36,278 nt of DNA from Lysobacteraceae bacterium NML08-0793. GTDB taxonomy: Bacteria > Pseudomonadota > Gammaproteobacteria > Xanthomonadales > Xanthomonadaceae. This document shows, one piece after another, positions 23,046 to 32,991 of the stretch. A program made the position numbers and the translations under genes. Under the pieces are notes generated by a model. The model worked only from the letters and a program-made list of their open reading frames with translations, searched no databases and had not been told where the DNA came from. Location of the stretch: assembly GCA_002798275.1 (NCBI GenBank), contig NWQR01000013.1:1-36278 (forward strand), read 5' to 3'. Position 1 is the first letter of the stretch. Each line of letters opens with the position of its first letter.

Positions 23046-24944
23046 ATGAAACTTCAACACGCCTTGCTTTCCGCCGCCATCGCGGCCTGTCTTGTCCCTG
23101 CAACGGTTGCCGCTCAAAAGGCGCCGCACGAAACCGCCGACCAGTTCGTTGCCCGCATCAATGCCGAAATGAAAGCCACCTACCCGGAAGTCACCGTGCC
23201 GCAGTGGCTGGCTTCTACCTATATCGGTGCCGATACGCAGATGCTGGCCTCGAAAAGCAACGAGCGCGGGCTGACCCGCCTGAATGCCTGGATTGAAGAA
23301 GCCAAGCAGTTCGAAGGCAAGCCGATGTCGGCTGAAAGCGCACGTACCATTGCGCTTTTGAAGCTTTCGGCCAGCATGCCGCCCCCCAAAGACCCTGCGG
23401 CACTCGCCGAGCTGACGCAAATCGCCACGCGCTTGGAAGGCATGTACGGCGCGGGCAGTTACTGCACTGGCGAAGGCGATGGCAAAACCTGCCGGCAACT
23501 GGGCGAGCTTGAGGACGTGCTGCGCACCAGCCGCGATTACAAGCAGCAACTGGATGCCTGGCAGGGCTGGCACAGCATTGCCCAGCCGATGCGCAAGGAC
23601 TACCAGCGCTTTGTAACCTTGGCAAACCAAGGCGCAAGCGATCTTGGCTTTGCCAATACCGGCGAGTTGTGGCGCTCGGGCTATGACATGAAGCCTGCGG
23701 AAATCGCCGCCGAAACCGACCGCCTCTGGGCGCAGGTCAAGCCGCTGTATGAAGAATTGCACTGCTATGCACGCAACAAGCTGGAAGCCAAATATCCCGG
23801 CCAGGGCAGCGTCGCCGGTGGTCTGTTGCCCGCGCATCTGATGGGCAATATGTGGCAGCAGGATTGGGGCAACCTCTGGGATGTGCTCGAGCCCTATCCC
23901 GGTGCCGGTAGCCTCGATATCACCAGCACCCTGGAAACCCAGTATCAAGCCATGCTGAAGGCCGAACAGGCCAAGCCCGCCGGGCGCAGTGCCGACGACA
24001 TCGAACACGCGGCCAAGCTGAAAATCGCTCAAGACATGACCCGCCGCGCCGAAGATTTCTACACCTCCATCGGCTTTCCAAAGCTGCCAGAAAGCTATTG
24101 GCAGAACAGCCAGTTCATCAAGCCGCGCGACCGGGATGTGGTCTGCCACGCCAGCGCTTGGGACATGAACATGCAGGGCGATGTACGTACCAAGATGTGC
24201 ATCAAGCCCAATGAAGAAGACTTCACCACCATCTATCACGAGCTGGGACATATCTATTACGACCTGGCCTACAACGTGCAACCGGCGATGTTCCAAGCCG
24301 GTGCCCACGACGGCTTCCACGAAGCCATTGGTGATGTCATCGTGCTGGCGATGACCCCGGACTATCTGCAATCCATTGGCCTAGTCGGTCAGCAGTCGCA
24401 AAGCCAAGAGGCGCTCATCAACTCACAGATGCGCATGGCGCTGGCGAAAGTCGCCTTCCTGCCGTTTGGCCTGATGATTGACCGCTGGCGCTGGGGCGTG
24501 TTCGATGGCTCCATCAAGCCCGACCAGTACAACCAAGCCTGGTGGGATTTGAAAGCCCGTTATCAGGGCGTGGCACCGGTCAGCCCACGCGGCGAGGAAT
24601 ACTTCGATGCCGGTGCCAAATACCACGTCCCCGGCAACACCCCGTATCTGCGCTATTTCCTTTCGCACGTCTTGCAGTTCCAGTTCTACAAATCACTGTG
24701 CGATGCCGCAGGCCATACCGGCCCGCTGTACCAGTGCAGCTTCTACGGCAACAAGGAAGCTGGCCAGCGCTACTGGGCGATGCTCTCCAAGGGTGCCAGC
24801 CAGCCTTGGCAGAACACCCTGCAGGAGCTAACCGGCGGCCAACAGATGGATGCCAGCGCCGTGCTGGAATACTTCGCCCCGCTGCAAACCTGGCTGAAAG
24901 AACAAAACCAGGGCCAGCAATGCGGCTGGCAAGCGCCAAACTGA
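23046..24944 (+). CDS. Secreted M2-family metallopeptidase (angiotensin-converting enzyme homologue)
   Basis: M2 peptidases are zinc dipeptidyl carboxypeptidases. The 632-residue product has a signal peptide (MKLQHALLSAAIAACLVPAT, cleavage near VAAQ). It is therefore periplasmic or secreted. The zinc motif is HELGH with His398, Glu399 and His402. The third ligand is Glu426 in HDGFHEAIGD, in the 23-24 residue distance typical of gluzincins of this family. Downstream HVLQFQFYKSLC is also an ACE-like signature. The canonical HEMGH is HELGH here, a common bacterial variant. Several bacterial ACE homologues come from xanthomonads. It ends at a clear terminator. Confidence 0.93.
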   Translation: MKLQHALLSAAIAACLVPATVAAQKAPHETADQFVARINAEMKATYPEVTVPQWLASTYIGADTQMLASKSNERGLTRLNAWIEEAKQFEGKPMSAESARTIALLKLSASMPPPKDPAALAELTQIATRLEGMYGAGSYCTGEGDGKTCRQLGELEDVLRTSRDYKQQLDAWQGWHSIAQPMRKDYQRFVTLANQGASDLGFANTGELWRSGYDMKPAEIAAETDRLWAQVKPLYEELHCYARNKLEAKYPGQGSVAGGLLPAHLMGNMWQQDWGNLWDVLEPYPGAGSLDITSTLETQYQAMLKAEQAKPAGRSADDIEHAAKLKIAQDMTRRAEDFYTSIGFPKLPESYWQNSQFIKPRDRDVVCHASAWDMNMQGDVRTKMCIKPNEEDFTTIYHELGHIYYDLAYNVQPAMFQAGAHDGFHEAIGDVIVLAMTPDYLQSIGLVGQQSQSQEALINSQMRMALAKVAFLPFGLMIDRWRWGVFDGSIKPDQYNQAWWDLKARYQGVAPVSPRGEEYFDAGAKYHVPGNTPYLRYFLSHVLQFQFYKSLCDAAGHTGPLYQCSFYGNKEAGQRYWAMLSKGASQPWQNTLQELTGGQQMDASAVLEYFAPLQTWLKEQNQGQQCGWQAPN

Positions 24945-24956
24945 TGCAACAACTGC

Positions 24957-24985
24957 CTGGCTCCCATCACGGGAGCCAGCTTTTT
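24957..24985 (+). terminator. Rho-independent terminator of the M2 peptidase gene
   Basis: CTGGCTCCC (24957-24965) and GGGAGCCAG (24971-24979) form a perfect nine-base stem with loop ATCAC, followed by CTTTTT. It lies 13 bases after the M2 stop and immediately before the RidA ribosome binding site. Confidence 0.9.
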
Positions 24986-24996
24986 GGAGAGTCCCA

Positions 24997-25380
24997 ATGA
25001 TTGACTACATCGACCCCGAGCCGCGTTATAGCGATGCCACCATCGCCAACGGCTTTGTTTTTCTCGGCGGCCAAGTACCGGAAGACGCCACTGCCAGCAT
25101 CCAAGAGCAAACCCGCAGTGTGCTGGCGCAAATCGACGCGCTGCTTGAGCGCTGCGGCTCGGACAAGCGCCATATTCTGGAAGCCACCATTTATCTTGCC
25201 GACATGGCCGCCGACTACGACGGCATGAATGCGGTCTGGGATGCCTGGACCTGCCCCGAGCGCCCCCCGGCACGCGCTTGCGTCCAAGCACCGCTGGCAA
25301 ACCCGGGCTGGAAAGTGGAAATCAAGTTGACGGCGTTGCAGCGGCCTTCAGCTGCCGATAGCGCTCCCAGCGCCAGATAG
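24997..25380 (+). CDS. RidA/YjgF family protein (enamine/imine deaminase-like)
   Basis: RidA proteins speed release of ammonia from reactive enamine/imine intermediates made by PLP enzymes. The 127-residue product shows the family core: GFVFLGGQVPED, HILEATIYLADM, and the end block ARACVQAPLANPGWKVEIKLTAL, in which Arg93 corresponds to the key arginine and Glu108 lies in the expected VEI. The Cys in RACVQ is typical of the family. It is close to the YoaB-like RidA subgroup by style. GGAG six bases upstream supports the ATG at 24997. Its last 59 bases overlap the convergent MFS gene. Confidence 0.9.
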   Translation: MIDYIDPEPRYSDATIANGFVFLGGQVPEDATASIQEQTRSVLAQIDALLERCGSDKRHILEATIYLADMAADYDGMNAVWDAWTCPERPPARACVQAPLANPGWKVEIKLTALQRPSAADSAPSAR

Positions 25381-26542
25381 CCCAGGCAAACAGCGACAGC
25401 AGCCCTGCGGCGGCGGAAAGCCAAGCAAGGTCGTGGCTTAGCCAGGGCGATACCACACCGGCCACCACGGCATTCATCAGCAGGCTGATGAATGCCTGCA
25501 TCGAAGACGCCGCCCCCCGGGTGGCCGGGAACATGTCCAAAATCGCCAAGGTGAGAATCGGAAACACCAGCGCGATACCAAACGAATTGAGCGCCACCGG
25601 TAGCACGGTGGGCAATACGGCAGGTTGTGGAACCAGCATGTGATAAACAAGATTGATGCAGGCGGCGAGAATGCAGCAGGCAAAACCGATGCGGATTTGC
25701 GCAACGCTGCCGAGCCTGCCGGCCAATCGCCCGGAAACGAAAGCCCCCAGCATCATGCCACCAATCATCGGCACGAAAAACCAGCCAAAACCGTCCTGCC
25801 CCAGTTTCAGATGCTCAATCACCAGGGCCGGGGCGGAAGAAATATACAAAAACAGTGCAGCAAAATTGAGACTGCCGGCCAGCGCCAGACGCATGAAGGC
25901 AGCATTGCCGAACATCGCCCAGTAGCCGCGCAACATCAGCCCCGGCTTCAGCGGCTGACGCGCCTTCTCTGCCAGCGTCTCTGGCAAACGCCACAGCACC
26001 AGCGCCATCAGTCCGGCAGCAAACAACGCCAGAAACCAGAAAATCCACGTCCAATCCGACCAGCCCAGCAGCCATGCGCCGACAATCGGTGCAATCGCCG
26101 GAGCCACGCCAAAAATCATCGACACCTGGCTCATCAGCCGCTGCGCATCATCGCCGGAAAACACATCGCGAATCACCGCCCGGCCGACAATCAGCCCAAC
26201 CCCGGCGGACAAACCTTGCAAGGCGCGAAAGCCCAGCAGCATCGGCAAGGAAGTGGACAGCGCACAGCCTATCGAGGCCAGCGCAAACACCCAAAGTCCT
26301 GCAATGATGACCCGCCGCCGCCCCAGCGCATCGGAAAGCGGCCCATGCACCACACTCATCAGGGCATAGGCCAGCAGATACACGCTGATAGTCTGCTGCA
26401 TCGCCAACTTGTCAACAGCAAACTGCCTGCCAATATCGGGAAACGCCGGGAACAGCGTGTCGATGGAAAACGGCCCCAGCATCGAGAGCAGCGCCAGAAT
26501 CAGCGCAAGATGACGTGGCGGAGTACGGGCGCTGACGGGCAT
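25322..26542 (-). CDS. Bcr/CflA-type MFS drug-efflux transporter
   Basis: The 406-residue product has twelve predicted TM segments. Features are the N-terminal FSIDTLFPAFPDIGRQF, which resembles the Bcr/CflA signature, the loop GPLSDALGRRRVIIAG and ALQGLSAGVGLIVGRAVIRD in TM4-5 (motif of drug:H+ antiporters). The ATG at 26542, 14 residues before TM1, is chosen by similarity; a further ATG at 26575 is possible and would add 11 residues. Substrates such as bicyclomycin or chloramphenicol are known for relatives but cannot be assigned. It is convergent with ridA and divergent from gcvP. Confidence 0.9.
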   Translation of the reverse strand: MPVSARTPPRHLALILALLSMLGPFSIDTLFPAFPDIGRQFAVDKLAMQQTISVYLLAYALMSVVHGPLSDALGRRRVIIAGLWVFALASIGCALSTSLPMLLGFRALQGLSAGVGLIVGRAVIRDVFSGDDAQRLMSQVSMIFGVAPAIAPIVGAWLLGWSDWTWIFWFLALFAAGLMALVLWRLPETLAEKARQPLKPGLMLRGYWAMFGNAAFMRLALAGSLNFAALFLYISSAPALVIEHLKLGQDGFGWFFVPMIGGMMLGAFVSGRLAGRLGSVAQIRIGFACCILAACINLVYHMLVPQPAVLPTVLPVALNSFGIALVFPILTLAILDMFPATRGAASSMQAFISLLMNAVVAGVVSPWLSHDLAWLSAAAGLLSLFAWAIWRWERYRQLKAAATPST

Positions 26543-26641
26543 GGAGATAAAGTGGAGCCAAACAAGGGCTGGCATGATAGAGCCAATGCCCCCCAGCTGC
26601 CACACAACACAGCATTCTGTTTTCAACGGCTGCCATGGGGA

Positions 26642-26670
26642 GGTTCACAGCCGCTGGCAACGGCTATAAT
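26642..26670 (+). promoter_or_regulatory. Candidate sigma70 promoter of the glycine unit
   Basis: A perfect TATAAT lies at 26665-26670. With 17-base spacing the upstream hexamer is GGTTCA (26642-26647), a weak match, so the -35 is uncertain. Transcription would start near 26677, directly before the first riboswitch aptamer. Confidence 0.65.
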
Positions 26671-26679
26671 CCGCGCCTC

Positions 26680-26857
26680 GACGGGAGAAGCGGATTTTTC
26701 CGCTGCCGAAGGCGCAACCGCCCGCAATCGCTCAGGCTCCTGACCGTCGCGCGAACAACACTCTGGAGAGACTGGCCGCCTTTGCGCAGGCCAGCGCCGA
26801 AGGGGCAAAAGGCCGTTTCCGGGCGGCCTCCAAACTCTCAGGCAAAAGGACAGAGGG
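26680..26857 (+). ncRNA. Tandem glycine riboswitch upstream of gcvP
   Basis: Two successive glycine aptamers are recognisable. The first has CGGGAGAAGC at its start, the conserved GCCGAAGGCGCAA (26705-26717), and CTCAGGC (26731-26737). The second has CTCTGGAGAGAC (26761-26772), GCCGAAGGGGCAA (26796-26808) and ACTCTCAGGCAAAAGGACAGAG (within 26834-26855). The arrangement is the classical tandem architecture that cooperatively binds glycine. In known cases it switches on expression of the glycine cleavage system. The leader ends about 55 bases before the gcvP start; I did not resolve the expression platform. Confidence 0.95.
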
Positions 26858-26911
26858 GCATGATGCAGGCACCTTGCGTGCCTGTCCTGCCCTCGCCTTT
26901 GGAGCACCCTG

Positions 26912-29821
<2,910 letters not shown>

Positions 29822-29829
29822 CTGTCTCT

Positions 29830-29866
29830 GCCCCGTCGGCATTTGCTATGCTGGCGGGGCTTTTCT
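29830..29866 (+). terminator. Rho-independent terminator of gcvP
   Basis: GCCCCG near 29830 pairs with CGGGGC at 29855-29860, followed by TTTTCTT. The stem contains extra imperfect pairs inside. It lies nine bases after the gcvP stop. Confidence 0.8.
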
Positions 29867-29906
29867 TCCTGCACTTTTGTTTGTTTTGCGCATTGCCCGA
29901 CACGAC

Positions 29907-32873
29907 ATGGGAAGTTTTTCGGCCAAATTCGCCCCAATGCTTGCCCGGCTTTTGCTGGCCGGCGCGTTTTTTTCAGCACCGTCACTGTTTGCCCTAGAAA
30001 GCGGCCACAACACCAGTGCTTATACCGTTCAGCACTGGGAAATGCAGCATGGCCTGCCGCACAACATGGTGCATTCCATCACCCAGGACAATGACGGTTT
30101 CATCTGGGTTACCAGCTGGGAAGGCATCGGCCGCTTCAATGGTCGCAGCTTCACCCTGTTCGACAATAGCAATGTACCGGGGCTTGAGGCACGCGGCTTC
30201 CGCAGCTCGGTGACTGACAGCCAAGGACGAATCATTTTTGGCTCGCCGCAAAGCGGGCTTTGGCGCTATGACCGCGGACACTGGCAGCAACTTGCCCGCG
30301 ACAACCCAAGGCTGACCACGCTACTGCTGCGCACCGGCAGCGGCGAAATCTGGATCGGCACCGAAAGCGGCCTGTTCTGGCTGGATGAACAAGACCGGCT
30401 ACATCCCGGCCCGAAACTCGCCCAGGAGCAATACCAGCCCTGGATCAGTGCCATGACCGAGCTGGCCGATGGCCGATTGTTGCTGGCCGCTGACGAACAT
30501 CTGTTTGAAATCGCCCCGAAAACCCATCAAGTTCGGCAACTAAATTGGGATATCCAGCGTGATATCGGCCCGATTCACAATCTGCTGCATACCCGCGCTG
30601 GGAAAACCTTTCTGAACCCGCAACGCGGTCTTTATCAAAAAATCGGCGATCAACTCATCGCCATTCCGGCATTTGAATCCGTGCGCATCAGCGCAATGCT
30701 GGAAGATCGCCAGGGCAATATCTGGATCAGCACGGTCGAGCGCGGTCTTTTGCGCTGGAAAGACGGCCATATCGAAAATATCGGCGAGCAAGAAGGTCTG
30801 ACCGGACACAGCACGCCCGCCATTTTTGAAGACAACGAAGGACAAATCTGGGTCGGCACCACCGACGGGCTGTTCCTGATTGCCCGCAGCACTGCGCAGG
30901 CGCTAGATACCCGGCACGGCCTGGACAACAAAAATGTCCGTGCAATCTTGCACGCCAACGATGGCAGCGTCTGGATTGGCACCAGCAGCGGCCTCAACCG
31001 CTGGAAAAACGGCGAGGTTTCCACACTCAAGGATTTTTGGGAGGACGGCTCGCCAAGCAGTGTGCTGGCGCTGGCTCAAACTAGCGCCGGGCTGTGGGTA
31101 GGCAGCTATGACCGCGGCATCATGCTGATCAACCAAGACGGCCAGCTCGTCAAGAAGTTCAACCGCGACACCGGCCTGATTTCCAACCGAATCCGCGCCC
31201 TGCTAGCCGATGGCGATGATGTCTGGGTTGGCTCACGCAATGGGCTTTCCCGCATCGACGCCGAAGGAAACATCCACCATTACGGCATTGAATACGGACT
31301 CAAAGACAGCTTCATCGTTGCCATTTACAAAGACCGTGTCGGCAATATCTGGACGGGCGGCAGTCAAGGCTTTTGTGTCTTGCCCGCAGCAGTGCAGGCA
31401 CAGCAGCAAATACCCGCCCAGTGTCATGGCCGCCCGAACCTCCCCGCGCAGAATGTGTTCGACTTTCTGGAGCTTGCCGATGGCAGCATGCTGATTGCCA
31501 GCGACCGCGGCATTTTGCGTTGGGATGGCAAAACCGTCCGCAACTATGGCAAACAGCATGGACTGCCGAATGAATCGCTGTTCCGTCTGGTCGCCGATGC
31601 CCAAGGGTTTCTCTGGGCCAGCAGCAATAACGGCGTGATTCGCATCGACCCAAGGCAGCTAGATGAAATCGACCGGGGCAAGCGCAGCCAGCTTTCCCTG
31701 ATGCATTTCACCCAGGGCAGCGGCATGCCCAGCTCGCAAAGCAATGGCAACAGTTTTCCTTCTGCCGACATGGATGCCGAAGGCAATTTCTGGGTCTCCA
31801 CCGCAGCAGGCGTTGCCATCATCAGCACCCGCCTGCCGAAGAAAATCACCCATGCAAAAGTGCCGCTGGTGATCGAGCAGATATTGGTCAACGGTGCGCT
31901 GCTGAGCCCACATGAAAAACTCGAAATGGCCAGTGCCGACAGTCGCCGCATCGTGGTGCGCTATGCCGGGCTCAATCACCGGCATATCCACGAGCTGCGT
32001 TATCGCTATCGTCTGCGCGGTTTTGATGACAACTGGATAGAAGCCGGCAATGGCACCGAGGCGGTGTTCACCAACCTACCGGCCGGCAAGTTCACCTTTG
32101 AGGTTCAGGCCATGGCGCCGCCGCTGGACTGGACACAGGTACCGACGGACAACCAGGCCAGTTTTGATTTCACCCTGACACCTGCCTGGTGGCAGCGCCA
32201 CAGCGTCCAGTTCGCCGGATTGCTGCTGCTGGGGCTTGGCCTGCTGGCTTTGTTACGCCTGCGTGAGCACGCGCACAGGAAACAGCGTGAAAAGCTGGAG
32301 CAGCAAGTCCAATACCGCACCCAAGAATTGAATGAAAAAAATCAGGCGCTAGAAGATGCCAGCAATGTGCAGGCAAAACTGATGCAGCGTCTGGAAATTT
32401 TGGCAGGCCAGGATGAATTGACCCATCTGCCCAACCGTCGCAGCGCCCGCGCCCGCATGGAAAAACTCTGTCAGGTGCAGCCGATTCGGCTGGCGATGAT
32501 TGACCTTGACCACTTCAAACACGTCAATGACCGGCATGGGCATGAAACCGGCGACCGGGCACTGGTGGTCTTCGCTCGCCTGTTGCAGCAGCATGCCGGC
32601 GAGCTGGAAAACTGCGCCCGTCTTGGCGGCGAGGAGTTTGCGCTGCTGATTACCGACAACGACCGCAATGCTGCTCTGCGCCTTTGTCAGTCACTCTGCG
32701 ACCAGATGGCCGCTGCCGTAATCGAGTCCATCAATGGCGAAACCGTTCGCTGTACCGTCAGCATCGGCCTTTCAAGTCCCGGACGCGATCCGCATCATTT
32801 GCTGCGCGAAGCCGACCGGGAGCTTTACTACGCCAAAAACACCGGCCGCAACCGGGTATGCGTTGCCGATTGA
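29907..32873 (+). CDS. Large membrane sensor: beta-propeller, Y_Y_Y and GGDEF diguanylate cyclase
   Basis: From the ATG at 29907 the product is 988 residues; ATG 29937 is another possible start. A signal anchor lies at about 12-30. The periplasmic part (about 40-640) is a two-component-regulator-type propeller with repeats of the DxxGxIWVGTxxGLxR kind (for example GQIWVGTTDGLF, GSVWIGTSSGLNRW). A Y_Y_Y-like domain is at about 651-735. One TM segment is at about 767-787, then a coiled linker and a GGDEF domain at about 835-988, with DLDHFKHVND and active site GGEEF at 907-911. It should make cyclic di-GMP in response to an external signal. The RxxD inhibitory site upstream of the GGEEF is absent (GELE instead). 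Confidence 0.9.
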   Translation: MGSFSAKFAPMLARLLLAGAFFSAPSLFALESGHNTSAYTVQHWEMQHGLPHNMVHSITQDNDGFIWVTSWEGIGRFNGRSFTLFDNSNVPGLEARGFRSSVTDSQGRIIFGSPQSGLWRYDRGHWQQLARDNPRLTTLLLRTGSGEIWIGTESGLFWLDEQDRLHPGPKLAQEQYQPWISAMTELADGRLLLAADEHLFEIAPKTHQVRQLNWDIQRDIGPIHNLLHTRAGKTFLNPQRGLYQKIGDQLIAIPAFESVRISAMLEDRQGNIWISTVERGLLRWKDGHIENIGEQEGLTGHSTPAIFEDNEGQIWVGTTDGLFLIARSTAQALDTRHGLDNKNVRAILHANDGSVWIGTSSGLNRWKNGEVSTLKDFWEDGSPSSVLALAQTSAGLWVGSYDRGIMLINQDGQLVKKFNRDTGLISNRIRALLADGDDVWVGSRNGLSRIDAEGNIHHYGIEYGLKDSFIVAIYKDRVGNIWTGGSQGFCVLPAAVQAQQQIPAQCHGRPNLPAQNVFDFLELADGSMLIASDRGILRWDGKTVRNYGKQHGLPNESLFRLVADAQGFLWASSNNGVIRIDPRQLDEIDRGKRSQLSLMHFTQGSGMPSSQSNGNSFPSADMDAEGNFWVSTAAGVAIISTRLPKKITHAKVPLVIEQILVNGALLSPHEKLEMASADSRRIVVRYAGLNHRHIHELRYRYRLRGFDDNWIEAGNGTEAVFTNLPAGKFTFEVQAMAPPLDWTQVPTDNQASFDFTLTPAWWQRHSVQFAGLLLLGLGLLALLRLREHAHRKQREKLEQQVQYRTQELNEKNQALEDASNVQAKLMQRLEILAGQDELTHLPNRRSARARMEKLCQVQPIRLAMIDLDHFKHVNDRHGHETGDRALVVFARLLQQHAGELENCARLGGEEFALLITDNDRNAALRLCQSLCDQMAAAVIESINGETVRCTVSIGLSSPGRDPHHLLREADRELYYAKNTGRNRVCVAD

Positions 32874-32897
32874 CCCCTGTGGAAAAATCGTTAGATT
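32870..32897 (+). promoter_or_regulatory. Candidate promoter for the TonB-dependent receptor
   Basis: TTGACC (32870-32875) and TAGATT (32892-32897) are separated by 16 bases; the first matches consensus at five of six positions. It begins at the stop codon of the sensor gene. The receptor ATG at 32992 has GGAG seven bases upstream. Confidence 0.4.
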
Positions 32898-32991
32898 AGG
32901 CGCGGTCTGAAATCCCCCCGAGGCTTCAGATCAGCCATCACGCCCCCGATTTCTCCTTGCGTGCCCGCCATCTCTTTCATGGAGTCTGTCT

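Noticed and set aside
23013-24371. A 452-codon frame on the minus strand
   Set aside because: It is antisense to the M2 peptidase, and shows no recognisable motif.
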